5,610 bases of DNA from Pseudomonadota bacterium (GTDB lineage: Bacteria; Pseudomonadota; Alphaproteobacteria; UBA9655), in contig JAKBAL010000169.1 of the NCBI GenBank assembly GCA_021809225.1, positions 1-5,610 on the forward strand, in the 5' to 3' direction. Positions 1-4,255 of this stretch are shown here, in pieces. The stretch's first letter is position 1; the number at the start of each line of letters is the position of its first letter. Position numbers and translations under genes: made by a program. Below the pieces are notes generated by a model. The model ran no database searches, was not told the origin of the DNA, and was given only the letters and a program-made list of their open reading frames with translations.

Positions 1-205
1 GATCTGGTGCTGCTTTTCTCGGTGCTGCTTTTCTCGGTGCTGCTTTTCTCGGTGCTGCTTTTCTCGGTGCTGCTTTCTTTGTTGTAGTCTTACGAGGCGC
101 TGCTTCAACTTCAGCAGAACCTACCGGACTTATTAAAAAAGACAAAGCGATTAAGGGGACAATCACTAAGCCACCTAAAACACGCTGAACAAACTTACTC
201 TTCAT
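1..205 (-). CDS. Secreted AAPRK-repeat protein, N-terminal part (C-terminus outside window)
   Basis: The frame opens at ATG 205-203 and stays open to the window edge, giving 68 visible residues. Residues 1-8 are basic (MKSKFVQR), residues about 9-28 are hydrophobic, and SPVGSA/EVEA follows, so a Sec signal peptide with cleavage near residue 31 is likely. The mature part begins AAPRKTTTKK and continues as tandem AAPRK units encoded by a 15-bp repeat. The visible repeat is Ala/Pro/Lys/Arg only: strongly basic, probably disordered, and likely acting in the periplasm or outside the cell. A Shine-Dalgarno AGGAG (214-218) lies 8 nt upstream of the ATG. The gene stands alone behind its own promoter. 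I do not recognise the family. Basic Ala/Pro/Lys repeats also occur in histone H1-like bacterial proteins and in acid-shock proteins, but the signal peptide argues against a nucleoid protein. Existence of the gene is well supported; function is unknown. Confidence 0.8.
   Translation of the reverse strand, partial: MKSKFVQRVLGGLVIVPLIALSFLISPVGSAEVEAAPRKTTTKKAAPRKAAPRKAAPRKAAPRKAAPD
6..80 (-). repeat. 15-bp coding tandem repeat (AAPRK units)
   Basis: On the plus strand the unit ggtgctgcttttctc occurs four times without mismatch (6-20, 21-35, 36-50, 51-65), followed by a degenerate fifth copy at 66-80. A further diverged relative is at 96-110. Each unit encodes Ala-Ala-Pro-Arg-Lys on the minus strand. 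The array may continue beyond the window start, although the last visible codons (AAP then Asp) hint that this block ends there. Identity at the DNA level, including synonymous sites, indicates recent expansion by slippage or unequal crossover. Confidence 0.92.
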
Positions 206-244
206 AACTATCACTCCTAATCAACAACACCATTACAATGATTA

Positions 245-273
245 ATCATACCACAAAGCATGCATTAATTCAA
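245..273 (-). promoter_or_regulatory. Sigma-70-like promoter of the AAPRK-repeat gene
   Basis: Read on the minus strand, TTGAAT (268-273) is separated by exactly 17 nt from TATGAT (245-250). They match the consensus boxes at 4/6 and 5/6 positions. Transcription would start near 238, giving a leader of about 33 nt with the AGGAG ribosome site at 214-218. A perfect 12-bp palindrome, atgattaatcat (238-249), overlaps the -10 box and the predicted start site, so it could be an operator. Confidence 0.55.
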
Positions 274-281
274 ATTTTTAA

Positions 282-347
282 TCTATGCTATTGTTTTATA
301 GATGAAAAAAAATTTTCATCGCTAACAAAACAATATCCTTTTATAGA
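282..347. repeat. Nested imperfect inverted repeat (potential hairpin or cruciform)
   Basis: Three arm pairs nest around one centre. The inner arms are gatgaaaa (301-308) and ttttcatc (313-320) with an AAAA loop. The middle arms are tattgtttt (289-297) and aaaacaata (327-335), separated from the inner pair by small bulges. The outer arms are tctat (282-286) and ataga (343-347). Total pairing is at least 22 bp over 66 nt, nearly all A-T. It lies upstream of the -35 box of the AAPRK-repeat gene and downstream of the glycosylase gene. AT-rich DNA produces such pairings more often than average, so functional significance is uncertain. Confidence 0.45.
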
Positions 348-470
348 TTCTCTACTACACATATATGAACTTTATGTCTATTTGCAATCTTTTTCTTAAA
401 AATATTTTTAGAACTTAATAAAATTTTATTATAAATTTGTTTTTATTTTTTATAAAATACGTGAGTTCTT

Positions 471-563
471 ATGAAAAAACCTGCTGGAGAAAAGTATCTT
501 GCCTTTTTTTTACTGATCCTCCTCTTAAAACTCACGATCTTCAAAGACCAGATTTCTTTTTAA
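471..563 (+). CDS. Possible 30-residue single-span membrane peptide (doubtful)
   Basis: An ATG at 471 opens a frame to TAA at 561-563. The short product starts MKKPAGEKY, has a hydrophobic run (LAFFLLILLLKLTIF, about residues 10-24), and ends KDQISF. This is the general shape of small membrane-active peptides, including type I toxins. Support is weak: only a partial ribosome site (gtgag, 461-465), no clear promoter at a proper distance, and a 23-nt antisense overlap with the 3' end of the glycosylase gene. It could be chance in AT-rich DNA. Confidence 0.2.
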   Translation: MKKPAGEKYLAFFLLILLLKLTIFKDQISF

Positions 564-1062
564 CAACAAAGCGCCATAGCTTTTCTTGACCGCGCCTAAT
601 ACCAATCCGGGGTGTTGCTTCATAGGGAGGAGAAAGAGGAGAGTCTTTAATGTAGAGCGCATCACCCTCTGTAAGATCAAGCGCGTTATGATCACGGGTA
701 ATACCTAAATGTTGGCATAATTTTCCCGGACCATTGAGATAAAGGAGTGAAGGCTTAACCAACATCAAGCCTCGAATCAGGACGGCCCCAGGGGATCCTT
801 CTTCTTCTGTCACAAAGTTGAGGCAATAATACATCCCATAGATAAAGTAAACATAACTAAACCCCGCAGGACCAAACATCACAGCACTTCGCGGCGTTTT
901 CCCACGGGCTGCGTGGCTTGCAGGATCGTCTTGTCCAATGTAGGCTTCAGTTTCCGTAATGACTCCTGCTGAAGTGCCAAAAACCATAATTTTACCCAGA
1001 AGCTCTTGAGCCACGACAGGTGTGGAACGATTAAAAAAATCTCGGGAAAGACGATCAACCAT
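541..1062 (-). CDS. 3-methyladenine DNA glycosylase (AAG/MPG family)
   Basis: The 173-residue product belongs to the AAG/MPG family of monofunctional base-excision glycosylases, which flip out alkylated or deaminated purines and cut the N-glycosidic bond. The family core is easy to read: RDFFNRSTPVVAQELLGK (7-24), ETEAY (37-41) with the general-base glutamate at Glu39 and base-stacking Tyr41, DPASHAARGKTPR (46-58) with His50, the YVYFIYGMYYCLN stretch (70-82) with Asn82 at the position of the human lesion-contacting Asn, GPGKLCQHLGI (111-121) and RIGI (152-155). Length is close to the short bacterial members. The start at 1062 is supported by GGAG (1068-1071) 5 nt upstream. The start lies inside the 3' end of the upstream coq9 gene (8-nt overlap), so the two are probably cotranscribed and translationally coupled. 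Confidence 0.93.
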   Translation of the reverse strand: MVDRLSRDFFNRSTPVVAQELLGKIMVFGTSAGVITETEAYIGQDDPASHAARGKTPRSAVMFGPAGFSYVYFIYGMYYCLNFVTEEEGSPGAVLIRGLMLVKPSLLYLNGPGKLCQHLGITRDHNALDLTEGDALYIKDSPLSPPYEATPRIGIRRGQEKLWRFVVKKKSGL

Positions 1063-1660
1063 GACGTCTCCAAAAGAAAAGGCTTTCCACTATTCTTTTG
1101 GGAATCTTAGGCAAACCAAGAACTTCATCCATACGTCGATCGAGAAAGTCCCATGTCGCTTCAAAATCATCGGAATGATCGCGAAGCCAATATAAAAATG
1201 TGGAAGAATACACCCACGCTAAAAGACCACGTTTTGTATAAAAATTAAAGTCTGTCGACGTGTCTCCCGCATAATACCAAATTTCACTAACGGTTTGATA
1301 GAGAAGACAACTCGCTGAACCCAAATAGGGTGGAAAAGCTAAATAGGTTGCTGTTTTGCGTGCAGCTTCTCGATAGGCAGCTAAAAGGCAAAGGCGCGTT
1401 TTGACCCCTAAGGCCACTTTCTCTCTAACGCGCAAGCCTTCTGGGATAGGAAGAGCCGCCATCATTTCTTGATCTAAAAGTGCGCTCCAATAAGCAACCG
1501 CTTCTAAGGGGCCTTTAGGAAAAAGACGCCACCCGTAGGAAGGATCTACGCCTATTTCTCTTGCAGCGCGTTCTAAAAGGTTCTGCGACCACCCATCAAA
1601 AGGCACATGAATAAGGGCTCGCATTAAAATTTGTCTTTTAATTTCTTCTCGTTCGTCCAT
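1055..1660 (-). CDS. coq9: COQ9 family ubiquinone biosynthesis protein (rpsU-divergent protein)
   Basis: The 201-residue product matches the COQ9 / 'rpsU-divergently transcribed' family. In mitochondria COQ9 is a lipid-binding accessory protein that presents ubiquinone intermediates to the hydroxylase COQ7; alphaproteobacterial homologues are assumed to act similarly at the inner membrane. Visible support includes a helical N-terminal part resembling the TetR-like half (HVPFDGWSQNLLERAAREIGVD, 18-39, key FDGW 21-24), the family signature GDTSTDFNFYTKR (132-144), and an aromatic helix LLAWVYSSTFLYWLRD (146-161) in the lipid-binding region. It is divergent from rpsU across a 92-bp gap, the arrangement that gave the family its name. 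The start at 1660 agrees with family length; its ribosome site is only a purine-rich AAGAGA. The last 8 nt overlap the glycosylase gene. Confidence 0.9.
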   Translation of the reverse strand: MDEREEIKRQILMRALIHVPFDGWSQNLLERAAREIGVDPSYGWRLFPKGPLEAVAYWSALLDQEMMAALPIPEGLRVREKVALGVKTRLCLLAAYREAARKTATYLAFPPYLGSASCLLYQTVSEIWYYAGDTSTDFNFYTKRGLLAWVYSSTFLYWLRDHSDDFEATWDFLDRRMDEVLGLPKIPKRIVESLFFWRRHG

Positions 1661-1752
1661 ATTTTTCTCTTTTCTTCATAAGCCTGGTATACTATAGTCA
1701 CATTGTTTTGTTCAATCTTTAGCTCAATTTTGGAAGGAGGTGTTAAAGGTTC
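1661..1752. promoter_or_regulatory. Divergent coq9-rpsU control region
   Basis: These 92 bp must carry promoters for both genes. On the plus strand TATACT (1688-1693) or TATAGT (1693-1698) could be the rpsU -10, with no good -35 box. On the minus strand TTGAAC (1709-1714) with an 18-nt spacer to TATACC (1685-1690) could drive coq9. The two -10 candidates overlap, so simultaneous initiation would compete. The rpsU ribosome site AAGGAGG (1734-1740) is strong but sits 12 nt from the ATG, longer than usual; a second purine patch AAAGG (1745-1749) lies closer. Confidence 0.4.
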
Positions 1753-1950
1753 ATGCAAGTTATTGTCCGTGACAACAATGTTGACCAAGCGCTTCGTGTA
1801 CTCAAGAAAAAAATGCAACGAGAAGGCATTTTTCGAGAAATGAAATTGCGACGGCATTACGAAAAACCTTCCGAGAAAAGAGCTCGTGAGCAAGCTGAAG
1901 CTATTCGGCGTGCTCGTAAACTCGCTCGTAAACGCTCTGATCGAGAATAA
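1753..1950 (+). CDS. rpsU: 30S ribosomal protein S21
   Basis: The 65-residue basic protein is clearly bS21. It begins [25 protein letters not shown], followed by the conserved [19 protein letters not shown] segment (27-45) and an Arg/Lys/Ala-rich C-terminal helix. bS21 binds the 30S platform near the 3' end of 16S rRNA and helps initiation. Length is typical of alphaproteobacterial S21. The gene is monocistronic: it has a strong Shine-Dalgarno upstream and a perfect intrinsic terminator starting 10 nt after the stop codon. A minus-strand reading frame across it is a shadow. Confidence 0.97.
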   Translation: MQVIVRDNNVDQALRVLKKKMQREGIFREMKLRRHYEKPSEKRAREQAEAIRRARKLARKRSDRE

Positions 1951-1959
1951 TCGATCTTT

Positions 1960-1988
1960 AAAACTCCCCCACCTTGGGGGAGTTTTTT
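1960..1988 (+). terminator. Intrinsic terminator of rpsU
   Basis: The arms aaactccccc (1961-1970) and gggggagttt (1976-1985) pair perfectly over 10 bp around a 5-nt loop (acctt), extended by one A-T pair (1960/1986). The 3' arm runs into a stretch of six T residues (1983-1988). This is a textbook rho-independent terminator for rpsU and separates it from the downstream carboxypeptidase gene. Confidence 0.95.
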
Positions 1989-2016
1989 ATTGAGTCTTAT
2001 CTGACAGAATTTACTT

Positions 2017-2883
2017 ATGAAACATATTTATTTAATTGCACCCTCCTATGCCTTCCCACAAGAGGACGCAGGCTTAACGAAATCCTATTTTGAAGCTCTA
2101 GGGATGCAGGTCACAGCGCCACCTGATCTCTTGGGAAAAGATCTTTTATGCGCGAACCGCGATGAAATTCGTTTATCTCATCTTCAAAAAGCCTTAAGTG
2201 ACTCCACTGTCGATATTATCTGGTTGCTTTATGGAGGATATGGGCTGACGCGTCTTATACCTGACCTCCTCCGGATGAAAAAACCTGAAAAAGAAAAGCT
2301 CTTCATCGGATATAGTGACGGCACGGCCTTGCATGTATTTTTAAATCAAAATTGGGGTTGGCCTTCTGTTCATGGCGTATCAGCTCACCAAATGTCTAAG
2401 AAACGGGTGGGCATGCAAACGATTGAGTCTACTTTACGTATTATGAAGGAAGGACTTCATAGCTATTGTCCCCCTGCCCTACAACCTTTTAATGAAAAAG
2501 CAAAAACAATGACTTCCCTTTCGGGAACGGTCGTGGGCGGTAATCTTTGCCTTTTAGAATGTAGCCTCGGCACAGATTGGCAAATCGATCCAAAGGGTAA
2601 GATACTTTTCCTTGAAGAAGTTTACGAGCGTGGCTATCGCGTGGATCGAATGCTCATGCATCTTCAACAAGCACACACTTTTAAAGGCGTTAAAGCCATC
2701 CTTCTTGGTGATTTTGTTAAAGGGAATGAAAACGATGGAACATCCTTAATTCCTGCCGTCCTCAAGCGCTTTGCTGAACAATGCTCTGTGCCTGTCTTTC
2801 ACTTGCCAGGATATGGGCATGGGGAAGAAAACCTTCCTCTGCCTTTTTATAGAGATCTTGAATTTTCAGTTTTGAGGGATTGA
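2017..2883 (+). CDS. ldcA: S66-family L,D-carboxypeptidase (LdcA type)
   Basis: The 288-residue product is an S66 serine peptidase. LdcA members are cytoplasmic enzymes that remove the terminal D-Ala from murein tetrapeptides during cell-wall recycling. The fold and triad are readable: N-terminal strand IYLIAPSYAF (4-13), the YGGYG loop (72-76), nucleophile elbow GYSDGTALH (98-106) with Ser100, LEEVYE (199-204) with the catalytic Glu most likely Glu200, and GYGHGEENLPLP (265-276) with His268. There is no signal peptide, which suits a cytosolic enzyme. Length is near that of E. coli LdcA. No good Shine-Dalgarno precedes the ATG and no clear promoter was found in the short gap after the rpsU terminator. 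The gene is convergent with fic (59-bp gap). A microcin-immunity MccF-like role in the same family is less likely but not excluded. Confidence 0.88.
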   Translation: MKHIYLIAPSYAFPQEDAGLTKSYFEALGMQVTAPPDLLGKDLLCANRDEIRLSHLQKALSDSTVDIIWLLYGGYGLTRLIPDLLRMKKPEKEKLFIGYSDGTALHVFLNQNWGWPSVHGVSAHQMSKKRVGMQTIESTLRIMKEGLHSYCPPALQPFNEKAKTMTSLSGTVVGGNLCLLECSLGTDWQIDPKGKILFLEEVYERGYRVDRMLMHLQQAHTFKGVKAILLGDFVKGNENDGTSLIPAVLKRFAEQCSVPVFHLPGYGHGEENLPLPFYRDLEFSVLRD

Positions 2884-2942
2884 TGCGTGCTCTGTTCATT
2901 TTTGGTAACCATTCACCACCTGTGTCATGCGGTTAATTAGTA

Positions 2943-3485
2943 TTAAGATACAATCATATTTACAATCAAACGAATGATCAATTCTTTATCATAAGGATCA
3001 CTTCCCGCAATCAACAAGGCTAGGGCAACTAAGGCCATATCACTGAAAGGCGTTAAGGGGATCCCTTGCTTTTTAAGATAAATGAGAAATAAAAGCACAG
3101 CAATGGATTCGTTCCCATCACTAAAGGGATGATCCTTAATCAAGAAATAGAGAAGGTGAGCTGCTTTTTCTTCACGAGATGGATAAAGATGTTTTTCTTC
3201 AAAAGTCTGATCTATATTGCCAAGAATTCCTTCGAGCTTATTTTTGGGATGAATTCCAAAGTGAGATGTGGCTTGTCCCTTTTGAATAAGCTGGTATTTC
3301 AGCTTCTCAACCGCCTCAATGGCTTCTTGATAGGTCAGCTGAGAGATAGAAGGAACTGAATCTTTGGGAAGGGTTAACTTACCCTCCTCATACTTAGATA
3401 AGAGACTCCAAGTTTTAGGGTAGTTTGAAATCAATAAAAGAACGTCATCTTTTTCATTGCTATGCGCCTTATCTTGATCTTTCAT
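2943..3485 (-). CDS. Fic/DOC-fold protein of the RhuM C-terminal type, active-site motif degenerate
   Basis: From ATG 3485 the product is 180 residues (MKDQDKAHSNEK...). It resembles the Fic/DOC domain found at the C-terminus of RhuM-type virulence proteins, here without the RhuM N-terminal domain. The core EEKAAHLLYFLIKDHPFSDGN (ending about residue 125) contains the Fic motif HPFSDGN, but the next residues are Glu-Ser-Ile-Ala where relatives have Lys-Arg-Ile-Gly. The Arg that holds nucleotide phosphates is therefore missing, and activity is doubtful. SKYEEG near the N-terminus matches the (S/T)xxxE(G/N) inhibitory motif of class II Fic proteins. The ATG has AGGGG (3493-3497) at 7 nt. A GTG at 3521 would add 12 residues, but these are encoded largely by the 22-bp repeat and look acquired. 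GTG overlaps the hepT stop (GTGA), so coupling to hepT is possible today. Confidence 0.75.
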   Translation of the reverse strand: MKDQDKAHSNEKDDVLLLISNYPKTWSLLSKYEEGKLTLPKDSVPSISQLTYQEAIEAVEKLKYQLIQKGQATSHFGIHPKNKLEGILGNIDQTFEEKHLYPSREEKAAHLLYFLIKDHPFSDGNESIAVLLFLIYLKKQGIPLTPFSDMALVALALLIAGSDPYDKELIIRLIVNMIVS

Positions 3486-3487
3486 CT

Positions 3488-3509
3488 CTAATCCCCTGTT
3501 TGCAATCTC
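3488..3509 (-). repeat. 22-bp direct repeat, fic-side copy
   Basis: On the minus strand this reads GAGATTGCAAAC followed by AGGGGATTAG, and is identical in all 22 positions to 4234-4255; flanking bases differ on both sides. It lies between the hepT stop (3518) and the fic ATG (3485) and supplies the fic Shine-Dalgarno AGGGG. A 22-nt perfect match by chance in a window this size is very improbable. Confidence 0.95.
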
Positions 3510-3517
3510 ATTTCCTA

Positions 3518-3889
3518 TCACTCTATTGAAGACAATTGTTTATAAATTTCTTGAACTTGCTTCTGAAGTTCAGGAATATCTTTTTCAAGTGTTTTCCAAA
3601 CAAGCTCTAAATCTACAGTAAAGTAACCATGTGATACTCGATTACGCATCCAATAAAGATCGCTCCAGGGAACTTCCGGATGTTCAGCAGTAAAATACGG
3701 ATGGTGGCGATCTATATTACGAGAAGCTTCACCAATGATTTCAATATTACGAATAACTGCATCTTGAATAAGCTCACTTTTAAGAAAAGAAACCTCACTT
3801 ACATCATCTATATAGTGATTTATCCGCTTGATCGCGGTCAGAATGTGTTCAAGATAATTGAGGACATGGAGTTTAGATTCTTTGCTCAT
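3518..3889 (-). CDS. hepT: HepT-like HEPN toxin (DUF86)
   Basis: The 123-residue, mostly helical product is the toxin of the type VII MntA-HepT system. Characterised HepT proteins are HEPN ribonucleases or act on tRNA, and are silenced when MntA AMPylates a tyrosine next to the active site. The diagnostic RX4HXY motif is intact: RNRVSHGY, with Arg82, His87 and the expected target Tyr89. Upstream helices (MSKESKLHVLNYLEHI and IRNIEIIGEASRNI) match the HEPN four-helix pattern. The ATG overlaps the mntA stop by 4 nt (ATGA), the normal coupled arrangement. Its TGA stop overlaps a GTG that could start an extended fic frame. Nothing is truncated, so the toxin looks functional. The pair sits inside the 22-bp repeats. 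Confidence 0.9.
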   Translation of the reverse strand: MSKESKLHVLNYLEHILTAIKRINHYIDDVSEVSFLKSELIQDAVIRNIEIIGEASRNIDRHHPYFTAEHPEVPWSDLYWMRNRVSHGYFTVDLELVWKTLEKDIPELQKQVQEIYKQLSSIE

Positions 3890-4176
3890 ATAGGCCTGGC
3901 CTCTTTCAGAATCTGGCTACGAAATCGTTCTGGCAAAGCTCTAGGGGTAAGAACATCCACAGGAACACCTAGTAAAACTTGCAGCCGATTTTGAATCTTT
4001 GCGATATCCATTAACGTTGTTTCAAGTGTTGGATCAACAAGCAAGTCAAGATCACTGTTGTCAGTGTCATCTCCATGCAGAACAGATCCAAAAACGCGAG
4101 CATTACAAGCATGATTCTGCTCAACGATGAGTTTGATAGCTTGTCTATGTGAGTTGAGCACGATCGAAGGTCTCAT
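3886..4176 (-). CDS. mntA: MntA-like minimal nucleotidyltransferase antitoxin
   Basis: The 96-residue product is a minimal nucleotidyltransferase of the MNT/DNA polymerase-beta superfamily. MntA neutralises HepT by transferring AMP onto its active-site tyrosine. The catalytic signature GSX10DXD is complete: Gly30-Ser31, ten residues, Asp42-Leu-Asp44, with a third acidic position at Asp74 (VPVDVLT). Length matches stand-alone MNT antitoxins. The start at 4176 has a good Shine-Dalgarno, GAAGGA (4185-4190), 8 nt upstream, so translation does not depend on the upstream gene. It precedes hepT with an ATGA overlap, the antitoxin-first order that favours excess antitoxin. A promoter of its own is not obvious in the 57 nt after the monooxygenase stop. 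Family assignment is strong; the specific chemistry in this organism is inferred. Confidence 0.9.
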   Translation of the reverse strand: MRPSIVLNSHRQAIKLIVEQNHACNARVFGSVLHGDDTDNSDLDLLVDPTLETTLMDIAKIQNRLQVLLGVPVDVLTPRALPERFRSQILKEARPI

Positions 4177-4233
4177 GTTTTATTTCCTTCAAATTTGTGT
4201 TAGAAAACAGTCAACACCATGTCTTTTTAGTAC

Positions 4234-4255
4234 CTAATCCCCTGTTTGCAATCTC
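4234..4255 (-). repeat. 22-bp direct repeat, monooxygenase-side copy
   Basis: This copy is identical to 3488-3509 and encodes the last residues RLQTGD and the TAG stop of the nitronate monooxygenase gene. The C-terminus matches what I recall of intact relatives, which end with a similar LVxRI-TGD sequence, so this copy is probably the ancestral one. Confidence 0.95.

Larger units (their letters stand above)
206..540. other. AT-rich intergenic region
   Basis: This stretch lies between the start of the AAPRK-repeat gene and the end of the DNA glycosylase gene, both on the minus strand. It contains the promoter at 245-273, a nested inverted repeat at 282-347, very AT-rich DNA from about 390 to 460, and a doubtful small ORF on the plus strand at 471-563. 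An 8-bp inverted repeat (cgtgagtt 460-467, aactcacg 529-536) encloses most of that ORF. I see no convincing rho-independent terminator for the glycosylase transcript. Confidence 0.6.
3510..4255 (-). mobile_element. Putative mntA-hepT insertion cassette (746 bp including one repeat copy)
   Basis: Between the two 22-bp direct repeats lie 724 bp holding only mntA and hepT, with the hepT stop 9 bp from one repeat. The right-hand repeat copy is the 3' end of the nitronate monooxygenase gene; the left-hand copy precedes the fic ATG. Collapsing the repeats would restore a monooxygenase-fic pair with 2 nt between stop and start. I found no convincing terminal inverted repeats and no recombinase gene, so this is not a typical insertion sequence. 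Site-specific integration in trans, or homology-mediated insertion, would both leave such a trace. The repeats are observed; the insertion is inferred. Confidence 0.5.

Noticed and set aside
1..80. The 15-bp tandem repeat as a CRISPR array
   Set aside because: There are no spacers; the units are contiguous, in frame and encode AAPRK.
1624..1893. 89-residue minus-strand frame antisense to rpsU
   Set aside because: It overlaps the highly conserved rpsU and part of coq9, has no family resemblance, and is a shadow of the S21 codons.
2884..2942. A terminator between the convergent ldcA and fic genes
   Set aside because: Only a weak taacc/ggtta pairing was found, with no GC-rich stem and T-run.
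3129..3359. Plus-strand frame inside the fic gene
   Set aside because: It lies wholly opposite the recognisable Fic domain, with low-complexity Phe-rich content and no ribosome site.
4191..4233. A promoter for mntA-hepT, from a TTGACT box on the minus strand (4209-4214)
   Set aside because: No acceptable -10 box lies 16-18 nt downstream; that position falls on the Shine-Dalgarno. A short gtgtt/aacac inverted repeat (4197-4201/4213-4217) is too weak to call an operator.
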